Shown here: positions 1 through 8,816 of the stretch, piece after piece
How the letters are laid out: each line of letters opens with the position of its first letter
Position numbering within the stretch: position 1 is the first letter of the stretch
Assembly (NCBI RefSeq): GCF_000153405.2
Contig: NC_020802.1
Span: 1,693,883-1,757,882 of the forward strand
DNA length: 64,000 nt
Source of the DNA: Psychromonas sp. CNPT3
Lineage (GTDB): Bacteria; Pseudomonadota; Gammaproteobacteria; Enterobacterales; Psychromonadaceae
Direction of reading: 5' to 3'
Position numbers and translations under genes: made by a program
Notes under the pieces: model-generated
The model's input: only the letters and a program-made list of their open reading frames with translations
Database searches by the model: none
What the model was told of the DNA's origin: nothing

Positions 1-2
1 AA

Positions 3-641
3 TTACACAAAAACATCTATCTTCACCATGATGTGAAATTGCCTTTTCTCGCTTTACAACAAAGTGCAAAAGAAGCCGGTTTTGAGCTTCACATTGCCAG
101 TGGATTTCGATCTTTTGAGCGCCAAAAAAATATTTGGAATAATAAATTTGGTGGTAATGTTGCTATTTTAGATAAAAATGAACGCCCTCTTTTAAAGGCC
201 ACGCTGTCTGATTTAGATAAATTATTTTCCATTTTACACTGGTCTGCTTTACCCGGTGCCAGTCGCCATCATTGGGGGACTGACTTTGATATTTATGATG
301 TTAAGCAATTACCTGCGCAACAAACCTTACAATTAAAAACCGCGGAGTATGATCAAGGTGGTTATTTTTATGATTTATGCGCTTGGTTAGATGAAAACAT
401 GCAAAAATTTGGATTTTATTTGCCTTATCGTACTTATCAAGGAGGTGTCGCCAGAGAGCCTTGGCATATTAGTTATTTTCCGATTTCTAAACCTGCACTA
501 GAAGAATTTGATCTAGATCTTATTTTAACACTCATTATCGAAAATAATGTCCTTGGTAAATCGCTTATTTGTCAGCAATTACCTATGATATACAAACAGT
601 ATATTTGTAATATCAATGCACCAGAGCATATTAGCAAATAG
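3..641 (+). CDS. LdcB/VanY-type D-alanyl-D-alanine carboxypeptidase (5' truncated by window edge)
   Basis: This is a peptidase M15B (LAS family) enzyme that trims the terminal D-Ala of peptidoglycan stem peptides. The zinc-site motifs are visible: SGFRSFERQ near the N-terminus, SRHHWGTDFDIYD (the H...D pair) and EPWH (the E..H pair). The frame stays open to the first bases of the window. The residues before the internal GTG at 33 (LHKNIYLHHD) read like family sequence, so the true start lies outside and the GTG is probably not a start. 212 residues are visible. No signal peptide can be judged because the N-terminus is missing. The next gene begins 29 bp downstream and may be co-transcribed. 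The family is clear; the exact substrate is inferred. Confidence 0.85.
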   Translation, partial: LHKNIYLHHDVKLPFLALQQSAKEAGFELHIASGFRSFERQKNIWNNKFGGNVAILDKNERPLLKATLSDLDKLFSILHWSALPGASRHHWGTDFDIYDVKQLPAQQTLQLKTAEYDQGGYFYDLCAWLDENMQKFGFYLPYRTYQGGVAREPWHISYFPISKPALEEFDLDLILTLIIENNVLGKSLICQQLPMIYKQYICNINAPEHISK

Positions 642-670
642 ATCTCTAGTTAACTTAGTAGGAAAAAATC

Positions 671-1051
671 ATGTCAGAAAGACGTAAATTTTCAAGGATA
701 TCTTTCTCGGGCCACTGTTATTTAAGCGAGAAAGTGGACACTCAAGAAACACAATGGAACAGTGAATTACTCGATATTTCATTAAATGGCGCATTAATAA
801 AACGTCCTGACCAATGGCAAGATCATGACAATAAAGCGTTACAATTTAATCTTAAATTCGAGAATTCTGACGTAGAATTACGCATTAAAAGTGTAGTTTG
901 TCACCAAGAAAAAACCTGTCTAGGGATAAAGTTTATTGCCCTTAGTTTAGAAAGTATTTCACATATTAAACGCTTAGTTCAACTCAATTTAGCCGATGAA
1001 AGTTTATTAAACCGAGAAATATCACAACTCATCAATATTGATCCTGAATAA
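671..1051 (+). CDS. Single-domain PilZ protein, probable c-di-GMP receptor
   Basis: This 126-residue protein is a lone PilZ domain. The c-di-GMP-binding signature is present: RRKFSR at residues 4-9 (RxxxR-type motif), then DISLNGALI around residue 36 (D/NxSxxG motif). No other domain, signal peptide or membrane segment is visible, so it is a cytoplasmic adaptor that would bind c-di-GMP and pass the signal to an unknown partner. It starts 29 bp after the carboxypeptidase gene, with AGGAAAAA before the ATG. An intrinsic terminator follows. A much larger PilZ gene lies just downstream. The domain call is secure; the target process (motility or adhesion) cannot be read from sequence. Confidence 0.88.
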   Translation: MSERRKFSRISFSGHCYLSEKVDTQETQWNSELLDISLNGALIKRPDQWQDHDNKALQFNLKFENSDVELRIKSVVCHQEKTCLGIKFIALSLESISHIKRLVQLNLADESLLNREISQLINIDPE

Positions 1052-1079
1052 AGAAATAAATAAAATTAACCTAATAAAC

Positions 1080-1106
1080 GCGGGAATAAATACCCCGCTC
1101 TTTTTT
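1080..1106 (+). terminator. Intrinsic terminator after the small PilZ gene
   Basis: Stem GCGGG (1080-1084) pairs with CCCGC (1094-1098) around a 9-nt loop. A T-rich run (1099-1106) follows, 28 bp after the stop codon. Confidence 0.75.
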
Positions 1107-1306
1107 ATATAAATATATATAAAAATATTTTTTAAAATCAAAATCGATGGAGACCTTTAAAAATCAACGATCGGCATTAATTACAGTCTTTTATTTTCTG
1201 TAAGTCGTTTCTCATTGTTTATAAATTGCTAAATATAAGTAAACATTTTGCATCATTATCGTTACACTTATCACAAGCCGACGCATCGACATGGGAGTCA
1301 CACGGT

Positions 1307-3631
1307 ATGGATTTAAAGGATCATCAGGCGCAGCTACAACAGCTCATCGCATTACGTAATGAAAAAGATTTTAATGGTCTAGTTGAACGCATCTTAAGTG
1401 ATGAGACTAACAGTGATAAATTCCTGATAAAAATGGAACTCGCACGCCTAACTAAACCTTGCCAACGCCTTATTGATCTACGCCACAGAGTCCCTGAAGA
1501 ATGCCAAAAGTTTAGCCACGAAAACCTTGATCACTACTTGCCTCCACAATGTATTCGCGTTTTATGCACAAACATTGCCCTTTATGGTTGCTACAGTGTG
1601 GGTGCTTTTGAGGCGGTCTATAACGCGATTGGAGAACAAAAGCAAAAGGTGATCTTGCAAGAACCAAAAGCACCCGATATCACTTATTTGGCAGAGCTTG
1701 TACAGTTTAGCCATCAACGCTCTCGAAGTAGTGCACGCATGTACTTTGTTTCAGATATCTCGATTGTGCTCCAAGGTGAAACATACCTTGCTCAAACCTG
1801 TGATATCTCGACCGACGGGCTTAAAATAAAACTCAATGAAGGGCTTAATTTTAAACAACATGAAATGATCAGCGTGACTTTTTTAGGTTTAAAGTCTGAT
1901 TATGCCAATGCTATTCTTTCTGAAAAGATCAATTATCAGTTTATAAAAAAAGAAACGCAACAGCATAAGTTTTATTTATATCTCAATTATGCGGATGAGC
2001 AATCCGACTTTGTGCGTTTTTTGGATGATTTTATTACTGAAAACAAATCAAAATACAAAATGGATGTGCATTACGACTATCAACTGGTCAAAGAAAAAGT
2101 ACTCAAGCAAAGTTATACTCAACATATGAGTATTTTGCCTATTTATCTAAATAGCGCCTCGGCATCGCCTTTTTTATTCTCTTTGAATAATCAAAATAAC
2201 CAAGAGATATTAGATAAATGGCAATGTGCTGATAATAATCAATTACCTTTACTCTTTAATGAGTTACGCTTAGCTAAGCTACTCACCTTTGCAAAAAAGA
2301 ATGCCACCACCACGTTATATAGTTTTACCCATCAAACGGGTGGTAAAAACTACCTTTTATCGGCAACCGATGAAGAGCTCAATGAACTCGGTTTAAAAAA
2401 AATATTTATTGATTATGGCCGAAATAAAGATAATTGGTCAGTCTTTCACTTAAGTCTTCGCCCTTATGAATATGCAAACAAAGATGAGAAATATGTTGTT
2501 TTAGATCCTGAAACGACACAAGAAAAATATAAAGTCTCTCACATCGCCACGTTACAGATGATCACAGAGCATTGTGCTTTAGCGGCTCCCCAAAAAATTG
2601 ACATTTCGATTTTATCAAAGCTCAATCATTTTGTGCATCGCAAAAATAACAATAAAGAAGAGATATTATTAACGCTTGATGAAAAAAGTAAACGTACCGA
2701 GCGACGTTATTTTTATAAAGATAACATACAGCTTTATTTTAAAGATAAGCTCTATAGTGCATTAACTGTGAATGTTTCAATGTCAGGATTAAAGCTAAGA
2801 CTCGAAGAAGAGCATAACTTTAACGTGGGAGATAATGTCTATATTCAATTACCGCAAAGTTCACATCCACTCAAGAAAAAGAAAGCCCAGAACTTATACT
2901 ATAAAATCATTAAAATAACGGCCCCTAAAACATTACATTTAGTGCGTTATAAAATGAACAAAGAAAGTATTCCTTCGTTATTGCATACGTTACAAAAAAA
3001 TAATATGCGTTTAACTCAAATACCTAACTCTCAGCAAAAAGAGATCATGCACCTTGTTGAACAAAGTTTCATCAGTCCCCTTTTCTTTTTAAGCAAGGCT
3101 AGCGGTAAAGCCAAGATCCAATTTTCATGTGTAGAAACAATGGCAGGCTCTTTATATCCTCTTTTTGAAGTCTCTAATGATAACGTGAACTACGCATCGA
3201 TTATACAAGGCGAGCTTCATAATGCGCTGATTAACCAACCATTTGATGATAATGAAACAGAAAAAGAAGCCTTTATTTATATTAACCAAACCTTAAATAA
3301 AGACGCTCAGTATACTTATGAAAGTTATCTAGAAGAAGATTTTAGCTCGCTACAAGATAAACTTTCGGTCATTTATCCCGCCCACAAAAATACCACTTTT
3401 TATGCGGTGCATTACCAGTTAGTATTTTTAGATCCTATTCGTTTAATTGAAATTGAAAAACAAAGCCACAATATCGAAGCTTTTTCTTTACATTTAAAAC
3501 AACAATTAGAGAACGAGTTACTTAATATTTGCGCTTTAATTGAGATAACAGATCGTACTCAGCAAACCCTACAAAATTATCCTAAACTATCTAGGAACGT
3601 TGCTAAAACGAAAATCAGCGCTGCGCTTTAA
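1307..3631 (+). CDS. Large PilZ-domain protein with two PilZ-like modules
   Basis: This is a cytoplasmic protein of about 774 residues with two PilZ-like signatures. The first is RSRSSAR at about residues 138-144 with DISTDGLKIKL about 22 residues later. The second is KRTERRYF near residue 460 with NVSMSGLKLRL about 30 residues later. The remaining sequence resembles no enzyme domain I recognise. A longer reading frame opens at a TTG (1226). I chose the ATG at 1307 because GGGAG precedes it at normal spacing and the residues after it (MDLKDHQ...) look like the start of this family. The gene lies tail-to-tail with serB and overlaps it by 4 bp. From memory, Vibrio has a comparable large PilZ protein (PlzC-type) beside serB; I could not check this. 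It is a likely c-di-GMP effector of unknown output. Confidence 0.82.
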   Translation: MDLKDHQAQLQQLIALRNEKDFNGLVERILSDETNSDKFLIKMELARLTKPCQRLIDLRHRVPEECQKFSHENLDHYLPPQCIRVLCTNIALYGCYSVGAFEAVYNAIGEQKQKVILQEPKAPDITYLAELVQFSHQRSRSSARMYFVSDISIVLQGETYLAQTCDISTDGLKIKLNEGLNFKQHEMISVTFLGLKSDYANAILSEKINYQFIKKETQQHKFYLYLNYADEQSDFVRFLDDFITENKSKYKMDVHYDYQLVKEKVLKQSYTQHMSILPIYLNSASASPFLFSLNNQNNQEILDKWQCADNNQLPLLFNELRLAKLLTFAKKNATTTLYSFTHQTGGKNYLLSATDEELNELGLKKIFIDYGRNKDNWSVFHLSLRPYEYANKDEKYVVLDPETTQEKYKVSHIATLQMITEHCALAAPQKIDISILSKLNHFVHRKNNNKEEILLTLDEKSKRTERRYFYKDNIQLYFKDKLYSALTVNVSMSGLKLRLEEEHNFNVGDNVYIQLPQSSHPLKKKKAQNLYYKIIKITAPKTLHLVRYKMNKESIPSLLHTLQKNNMRLTQIPNSQQKEIMHLVEQSFISPLFFLSKASGKAKIQFSCVETMAGSLYPLFEVSNDNVNYASIIQGELHNALINQPFDDNETEKEAFIYINQTLNKDAQYTYESYLEEDFSSLQDKLSVIYPAHKNTTFYAVHYQLVFLDPIRLIEIEKQSHNIEAFSLHLKQQLENELLNICALIEITDRTQQTLQNYPKLSRNVAKTKISAAL

Positions 3632-4671
3632 CACCATTTACAGATACGCGTTAGCGCCAACAACACTAGCGCGCCTTGTAAGTCTAAATGCACTAATGCA
3701 CAATGCGCCTGCTGTTGTACTATCGGTTTTGCATGTAATGCAATGCCTAAGCCCGCGGCTTGTAACATCAAAAGATCATTAGCACCATCACCTATCGCGA
3801 TCGTTTGTGTCGGCAAACAATCATATTGTGTCGTTAATTGCACTAATGTGCGCGCTTTAACTTGTGCATTAATGATTTCACCGACCACATTACCTGTTAA
3901 TAGCCCATTTTCTACTTCCAGATGATTGGCAATACAAAAATCGAACCCCAAATCCTCTTGCAAGCGATCTGCAAAATAATGAAAGCCTCCTGAGGCTATC
4001 GCAACTTTCCAGCCTGCATCATGTAGTTGAGTGATAAGAATTTCAACACCGGGCATCCAGGGCATGCTATCGGCCACTTTTTTAAGTAAGCTTAAAGGGG
4101 CACCTTTTAGTTTACTCACCCGAGTGCGTAAACTGCTATTAAAATCGATTTTCCCCAGCATAGCCTCATGGGTTATCGCTGAAACTTCGAGGCCAACACC
4201 ATACAAGCGCGCCATTTCATCAATACACTCAATTTGAATAGTCGTTGAGTCCATATCCATTAACACTAAGCCTGGCTTAGAAAAGTCAGGAAAACAATGA
4301 CGTAATGCAAAATCCAATGCTACTTGCTGCACAAATTTATCTAAACTTTGTTTTAATGTCGACGGAAAGCTATTTAATAAAAGACGAATTCCTGTAATAT
4401 CAGCTATCTTTTCAGGAACGCATAACTGCACGCAACTAATATTATGAGCGCTCAGTATATTCAATAATGATTGCAATTGCTCCGTCGTAAAGTGTTTACC
4501 CATAACGATAAGTTCCGCTTCTTTTACAAAACGATTGGGGCTTTGAAACGAAAGTGTGGAGGCACTATAAAAGAGTGTGTCTATCCCTAAAAATTGCGTT
4601 GTTAATGATGCTTTCCATGCTAATAAGCTTTGCGCTTGTTTCGGAAAAAGAGGTTTTTCTAATATATTCAC
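3628..4671 (-). CDS. serB: Phosphoserine phosphatase SerB
   Basis: SerB catalyses the last step of serine biosynthesis, phosphoserine to serine, in the cytoplasm. It is a HAD-superfamily enzyme. The nucleophile motif DMDSTT lies at about residues 139-144, the motif II serine region is SGGFHYF, and the acidic motif is GDGANDLLM. The N-terminal 130 residues form the less conserved regulatory part typical of gammaproteobacterial SerB. At 347 residues it is slightly longer than the E. coli protein (322). It is divergent from smp/ytjB across 83 bp, an arrangement shared with E. coli, and it overlaps the 3' end of the large PilZ gene by 4 bp. The call is firm. Confidence 0.96.
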   Translation of the reverse strand: MNILEKPLFPKQAQSLLAWKASLTTQFLGIDTLFYSASTLSFQSPNRFVKEAELIVMGKHFTTEQLQSLLNILSAHNISCVQLCVPEKIADITGIRLLLNSFPSTLKQSLDKFVQQVALDFALRHCFPDFSKPGLVLMDMDSTTIQIECIDEMARLYGVGLEVSAITHEAMLGKIDFNSSLRTRVSKLKGAPLSLLKKVADSMPWMPGVEILITQLHDAGWKVAIASGGFHYFADRLQEDLGFDFCIANHLEVENGLLTGNVVGEIINAQVKARTLVQLTTQYDCLPTQTIAIGDGANDLLMLQAAGLGIALHAKPIVQQQAHCALVHLDLQGALVLLALTRICKWC

Positions 4672-4754
4672 AGTACAGCCCCTAACTTTATTATCTATAA
4701 TATCGTAAGATAGCGATTGCGATCACCGATTGCAAGCTTAAAAAAGGAGTACGG

Positions 4755-5372
4755 ATGCAAAAAAAAATGCATTTATTATTACGGACATTACAATATGGAG
4801 GGCTATTAATTATAATATTAACCCTTACTTATCAATTGATTATGTTGAGAAATAGTGCTAACAACATTCGCCAGCAACAAACTGAAAAGTTTTCATATTC
4901 GTTAACTAACTTGGCAGGATCAGAAGCGGTGCGTCATTTACTAGCGCATAAAGATAAAGAACTACAATTACTCATTGACGATTTAAGTCATGATCCAATG
5001 GTGCGAGATGCGACACTTTACAATCAATTCGGACGCGTACTTTATCACTCAAAAAAATCGCTTTCTTTAACTAAATTATTGGATTTAGACAATCAAGCAA
5101 CCAATACATCCGGTCTAATGCCCTATGTCATTGAGCTTTATAATGATGGACAAAAGTTAGGATATTTACGTATCACCCTGGAGCAAGATAAGATATTAAA
5201 TGTATTCCATGCTTATCAAGAAACCAATTTAAAGATCCTTATTATTGTCTTATTTCTGGCTTTTTTCGGTGGGGTTATTATGATGGCGTTGTTCTTTAAG
5301 CAGGTAGAGAATTATTATTTTCGCATTCAAAGTGGCGTGCAAAAATTAATCAGTCAGAATCAGTTCCTATAA
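4755..5372 (+). CDS. smp: Smp/YtjB family inner-membrane protein
   Basis: This 205-residue protein has one transmembrane segment near the N-terminus (about 15-32) and another near residues 157-177. The domain between them is predicted to be periplasmic. Its position divergent from serB and its layout match the Smp/YtjB (SMP_2) family of enterobacteria and Vibrio, whose biochemical role is unknown. The start ATG has a strong AAGGAG Shine-Dalgarno. The middle domain (DPMVRDATLYNQFGRVLY) resembles a small sensor-like fold, but I would not assign a ligand. A hairpin terminator follows directly. Confidence 0.85.
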   Translation: MQKKMHLLLRTLQYGGLLIIILTLTYQLIMLRNSANNIRQQQTEKFSYSLTNLAGSEAVRHLLAHKDKELQLLIDDLSHDPMVRDATLYNQFGRVLYHSKKSLSLTKLLDLDNQATNTSGLMPYVIELYNDGQKLGYLRITLEQDKILNVFHAYQETNLKILIIVLFLAFFGGVIMMALFFKQVENYYFRIQSGVQKLISQNQFL

Positions 5373-5374
5373 AA

Positions 5375-5399
5375 AAGCCTTACAAAGTAAGGCTTCTTT
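5375..5399. terminator. Bidirectional intrinsic terminator between smp and sodB
   Basis: Perfect 9-bp stem AAGCCTTAC/GTAAGGCTT with a 3-nt loop. A T-run follows on the plus strand and an A6 tract precedes it, so it can serve both convergent genes. Confidence 0.85.
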
Positions 5400-5415
5400 T
5401 CATTAAAAATAAGAG

Positions 5416-5997
5416 TTACGCGAAGTTATTATTCACGAAGTCCCAATTAACTAATGCCCAAAAACCATTTAAGTAGTTAGGACGTACGTTACGATAATCA
5501 ATGTAATATGCGTGTTCCCACAAATCTACGGTTAATAATACAGTCACAGAATCGTCAGTTAAAGGCGTTCCTGCGTTTGAAGTATTAACGATTTCAAGTG
5601 TTCCGTCTGCTTTTTTAACTAACCAAGTCCATGACGCACCAAAGTTATTAACGGCTTTATCATTAAAAGTGCTTTGGAATTTTTCAAAAGATCCAAATTG
5701 TTTAACAATCGCATCTCCGATAGCACCCGTTGCAACGCCGCCGGCATTAGGCGCTAGACAGTTCCAATAGAAAGTATGGTTCCAAACCTGTGCCGCATTA
5801 TTAAACATTGGGCCACTGGTCGTTTTAACAATCTCTTCTAATGATTGACTCTCAAACTCAGTACCTTCGACTAAACCATTTAGTTTAAGCACGTACGTTG
5901 CATGATGCTTTTCATAATGAAACTCTAATGTCTCTGCTGAAATATGTGGTTCTAGCGCATTTTTTGCAAAAGGTAATGCAGGTAATTCAAAAGCCAT
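5416..5997 (-). CDS. sodB: Iron superoxide dismutase SodB
   Basis: SodB converts superoxide to oxygen and peroxide in the cytoplasm. All metal-ligand motifs are visible: HYEKHHATYV, QVWNHTFYW and DLWEHAYYIDY. The glutamine in NNAAQVWNH is the arrangement typical of Fe-SOD rather than Mn-SOD. I start at the ATG at 5997 (MAFELPALPF), which gives 193 residues, the usual length, with GGAGAGA upstream. The frame extends 14 codons further, but those residues are not SOD-like. It is divergent from grxD across about 170 bp of AT-rich regulatory DNA that holds an FNR-like palindrome. Confidence 0.97.
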   Translation of the reverse strand: MAFELPALPFAKNALEPHISAETLEFHYEKHHATYVLKLNGLVEGTEFESQSLEEIVKTTSGPMFNNAAQVWNHTFYWNCLAPNAGGVATGAIGDAIVKQFGSFEKFQSTFNDKAVNNFGASWTWLVKKADGTLEIVNTSNAGTPLTDDSVTVLLTVDLWEHAYYIDYRNVRPNYLNGFWALVNWDFVNNNFA

Positions 5998-6053
5998 AAT
6001 CTTCTCTCCAATATAAATATAAATAAATGAACAGTGCAATTCTCGTCAATAAA

Positions 6054-6067
6054 TTGATCTATGTCAA
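6054..6067. promoter_or_regulatory. Candidate FNR/Crp-family site between sodB and grxD
   Basis: TTGATCTATGTCAA matches the FNR half-sites TTGAT-N4-ATCAA at nine of ten positions. It lies 57 bp upstream of sodB and about 100 bp upstream of grxD. Oxygen-dependent control of sodB/grxD is inference from the motif only. Confidence 0.4.
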
Positions 6068-6166
6068 ATTCCTTTTTTATATTATTCTATTATCCTTAAT
6101 AATAATAATGTTTTTTTACCTTCTATTATTAGGTACAATCCTCAAAAATCAAATTAGGATATAAAA

Positions 6167-6490
6167 ATGGAAACCTTAGATAAAATCAAAAAGCAACTTA
6201 GTGACAATAGCGTCATCTTATACATGAAAGGCTCACCAAAATTACCAAACTGTGGTTTTTCATCACAAGCATCACAAGCATTAATGCAATGTGGCGCCCC
6301 TTTTGCCTACGTTGATATCCTACTTAATCCAGATATCCGTGCAGAGTTACCTAAATACGCTAACTGGCCAACTTTTCCTCAACTTTGGGTTGACGGCGAA
6401 TTAATTGGTGGTTGTGATATTATTTTAGAAATGTTCCAAACGGGTGAACTACAACCTATAATTAAAGAAGCAACAAAAACGGCTGAATAA
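6167..6490 (+). CDS. grxD: Monothiol glutaredoxin GrxD (Grx4)
   Basis: This 107-residue monothiol glutaredoxin carries the diagnostic CGFS active site (LPNCGFSSQA) and the glutathione-binding WPTFPQLWVDGELIGGCDI region. In gammaproteobacteria this family binds a glutathione-ligated [2Fe-2S] cluster, often with BolA, and works in iron-sulfur cluster trafficking. The ATG at 6167 is preceded by AGGA. It is a single-gene unit running toward rnt. Its 3' flank shares a very strong hairpin with rnt. The call is firm. Confidence 0.96.
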   Translation: METLDKIKKQLSDNSVILYMKGSPKLPNCGFSSQASQALMQCGAPFAYVDILLNPDIRAELPKYANWPTFPQLWVDGELIGGCDIILEMFQTGELQPIIKEATKTAE

Positions 6491-6522
6491 ATGCGTCCAG
6501 CACGCTTTGTATGCCTCGCTCT

Positions 6523-6567
6523 TTAAAAAATAAGTTAAGTAAGGGCAAACCCCTTACTTAACTTATT
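6523..6567 (-). terminator. Strong 17-bp hairpin terminator shared by rnt and grxD
   Basis: A perfect 17-bp inverted repeat (6529-6545 / 6551-6567) has a 5-nt loop. On the minus strand it is followed by a T6 run (6523-6528), so it works best for rnt. Its first arm includes two bases of the rnt stop codon, so termination begins immediately at the end of the reading frame. Confidence 0.85.
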
Positions 6568-7180
6568 AAACAGGCCACCCGCCTAGTGCTTTCAATTTAT
6601 TCACCATATAAAAAAACAAATCTGCCGTCACTTGTGTGTCATATAACGCAGAATGTGCCTCTTCATTATTATAATCAATATTCGCTTGCTCACAGGCTTT
6701 GGCTAATACAGTCTGCCCTAACATCAATCCAGCCATACTCGCAGTATCAAAACACACAAAAGGATGAAACGGGATCCGTTTGAAATTACATCGTTCGCTG
6801 GCTTTATTAATAAAACCTTGATCAAAGGCTGCGTTATGTGCCACTAAAATAGAACGATTACAATCATTAATTTTTTGATGTTTACGCACCAATTTGAATA
6901 TTTCTGTCAATACTTCTTTTTCATCAATGGCGCCACGAAGAGGATTAAAAGGATCTATCCCCGTAAATTCAAGCGCTTTAGGATCCATGTTCGCACCTTC
7001 AAAAGGTTGCACATTAAAGTGTATTGTTTGCGCGCTATATAAATAGCCCTGCTCATCCATGGCAGGAAATATGGCTGCGATTTCTAATATAGCGTCCGTT
7101 TGTGAATTTAATCCTGACGTTTCAATATCGATGATAACGGGGTAGTATCCCCTAAAACGCTTAGCTAATATATTTTCCAT
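6566..7180 (-). CDS. rnt: Ribonuclease T
   Basis: RNase T is a DEDDh 3'-to-5' exoribonuclease that trims tRNA CCA ends and matures 5S and 23S rRNA. Exo I (VIIDIETSG), Exo II ([12 protein letters not shown]) and Exo III ([14 protein letters not shown]) are all present. I start at the ATG at 7180 ([15 protein letters not shown]), giving 204 residues and aligning with the known family N-terminus. The frame runs 14 codons further upstream with unrelated, Phe-rich residues. It is divergent from motY, the arrangement known from Vibrio. The call is firm. Confidence 0.95.
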   Translation of the reverse strand: MENILAKRFRGYYPVIIDIETSGLNSQTDAILEIAAIFPAMDEQGYLYSAQTIHFNVQPFEGANMDPKALEFTGIDPFNPLRGAIDEKEVLTEIFKLVRKHQKINDCNRSILVAHNAAFDQGFINKASERCNFKRIPFHPFVCFDTASMAGLMLGQTVLAKACEQANIDYNNEEAHSALYDTQVTADLFFYMVNKLKALGGWPV

Positions 7181-7234
7181 AAAAGACTCATACACAAAAA
7201 AAAACATATTATGCCAAAACAAGTGAAATTAAAC

Positions 7235-7261
7235 TAAAGAAATCTAACCTAGTGCCGATAA
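7235..7261 (+). promoter_or_regulatory. Sigma-28 (FliA) flagellar promoter of motY
   Basis: TAAAGAAA (7235-7242), an 11-bp spacer, then GCCGATAA (7254-7261). The second box is an exact match to the FliA -10 consensus, the first matches well, and the spacing is ideal. It lies 32 bp upstream of the motY ATG, so MotY should be made as a late flagellar gene. Confidence 0.88.
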
Positions 7262-7293
7262 ATATTACGACTTCTTAAACTGTGAGCAAATTT

Positions 7294-8163
7294 ATGAGAA
7301 AAATAATAGTACTGACTCTGCTCTGTGGCTTCCATTCGAGCTATGCCGTCAATAAAACGTATTATGCCAATCTCGATAATTCGCTCTGGTATGTTTCAAC
7401 GTCTACGCCAATCCAATGCACGCTTGAACACCCTATTCCACGCTATGGTGAAGCACATTTCGACGTGCGCGCGAGTAAAAAAATCAACCTTAATTTTGTT
7501 TTAGAAAGTAAGCAACCAATGCCTAAAACAACAATGGCAACGCTTATCTCGGTCCCCCCTATGTGGCAACCCGGCACGCCACCCACACCAATCTCAAAAA
7601 TAAAGTTTTATCAACAATTTGATGGTTATGTTACCCAGCAAAAAGCATGGCGCATGCTCAACGAGCTAGAATCTGGCCAATACCCCACTTTTTATTTTAA
7701 AGATTGGTACAACAGTGAGCAGATCACCAGTGTAGGATTATCCTCTGTTAATTTCTTAAAAAGTTATGATGAATTTAATAACTGTATTTCTAATTTATTA
7801 CCTTATAATTTTGATGATATTGCTTACAGCATTCTTAAATATGCCAAAAATGGCGTACAACTCGATACATTTTCCAAAAAACGCTTAAAAATGATCGGGG
7901 ATTATATTCAATATGACGAAAATATTAGTGTGATCTTATTATCGGGTTATTCTGATGCCTATGGGACAGAATCTCATAATATGGCATTATCAACAAAACG
8001 CGCTGAAGCGATTAAAAGTTATTTAAAAGAAATTGGGATGCAAAGTGATAAAATTCAAGTGGCGAGCTTTGGCGAGAAACATCATGTGGCAGACAACAGC
8101 AATATATTAGGTAGAATACAAAATAGACGCGTCGTCATCTCGATTGAGCGAGAAGAAATCTAA
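7294..8163 (+). CDS. motY: MotY, sodium-driven flagellar motor T-ring protein
   Basis: MotY forms, with MotX, the periplasmic T ring that holds PomA/PomB stators in sodium-driven polar flagella. A signal peptide (residues 1-19, MRKIIVLTLLCGFHSSYA) is followed by an N-terminal MotY domain. An OmpA/MotB-type peptidoglycan-binding C-terminal domain has ILLSGYSDAYGTESHNMALSTKRAEA and GRIQNRRVVI. I prefer the ATG at 7294, since it begins exactly at the signal peptide; a GTG at 7282 would add four residues. The gene is divergent from rnt, as in Vibrio, and lies behind a sigma-28 promoter. No other flagellar gene is in the window, which is normal because motY is usually unlinked. Confidence 0.94.
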   Translation: MRKIIVLTLLCGFHSSYAVNKTYYANLDNSLWYVSTSTPIQCTLEHPIPRYGEAHFDVRASKKINLNFVLESKQPMPKTTMATLISVPPMWQPGTPPTPISKIKFYQQFDGYVTQQKAWRMLNELESGQYPTFYFKDWYNSEQITSVGLSSVNFLKSYDEFNNCISNLLPYNFDDIAYSILKYAKNGVQLDTFSKKRLKMIGDYIQYDENISVILLSGYSDAYGTESHNMALSTKRAEAIKSYLKEIGMQSDKIQVASFGEKHHVADNSNILGRIQNRRVVISIEREEI

Positions 8164-8167
8164 AGAG

Positions 8168-8210
8168 AGCGTAAGAAAGCAAGTGTTTATCCTTTGGTTT
8201 CTTACGCTTT
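8168..8210 (+). terminator. Hairpin terminator between motY and yajD
   Basis: An 11-bp perfect stem (8168-8178 / 8198-8208) with a 19-nt loop, followed by TTTAAAT. It lies between two convergent genes. Confidence 0.65.
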
Positions 8211-8222
8211 AAATAAGTGCAT

Positions 8223-8555
8223 TTATTTTTTCATTTTACTCATTAGGTCAGCAAAGGGGTTATAGGTCCCTCCCGCTTGTAAATCATCACCCGCTTGCAC
8301 GGTGCTTCCGTATAAGTCAGCTTGCGTGTATTTATCATGCTCATGATCGTGACAATAAATACATAACAATTCCCAGTTACTCCCATCTGCAGGATTATTT
8401 GCATGATCATGATCGCAGTGATGCACAGTGAGTTCTCGTAGGTTGGAATACACAAACTCTCGCGTACACTTCCCACATACCCAAGGAAATAGCTTTAATG
8501 CTTTATCCCGATAATCATTTTCAAGACTTTTATAGTTATTTGGAATATAAGCCAT
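8223..8555 (-). CDS. yajD: YajD family HNH nuclease
   Basis: This 110-residue protein belongs to the YajD family of small HNH endonucleases. The structural zinc cysteines are visible as CGKC and CIYC, and the HNH core is LTVHHCDHDH...N...LLCIYCHDHEH. The sequence is very close to what I recall of E. coli YajD, including the start MAYIPNNYKSLE. Its biological substrate is unknown. It is monocistronic and convergent with motY. Upstream (8556-8816) I see no gene. Confidence 0.93.
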   Translation of the reverse strand: MAYIPNNYKSLENDYRDKALKLFPWVCGKCTREFVYSNLRELTVHHCDHDHANNPADGSNWELLCIYCHDHEHDKYTQADLYGSTVQAGDDLQAGGTYNPFADLMSKMKK

Positions 8556-8816
8556 AACACCTTTGCCATTATATTTTTAAAAGAGACCTATTTTAACCCG
8601 TGTCTCGTTACGAGTGAATAGCTGAAGTAAAATAATATGAAGCACACTTAAAAAAACGCAGCGATCTTGTATATTGACGCGTCTATTTACGTAATTAAAT
8701 GTATCTCTGCAAGATCATCAGTTAAACTGTCTGTAAGCATTCTATTTTTAGCGCCGCAAATGATCAATCAGCCTGTACACAAGGCAAGCGCAATGAACAA
8801 AAGGTTTTAAAATCAA

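Noticed and set aside
1226-1306. TTG start for the large PilZ gene
   Set aside because: No ribosome site precedes the TTG; the ATG at 1307 has GGGAG at normal spacing.
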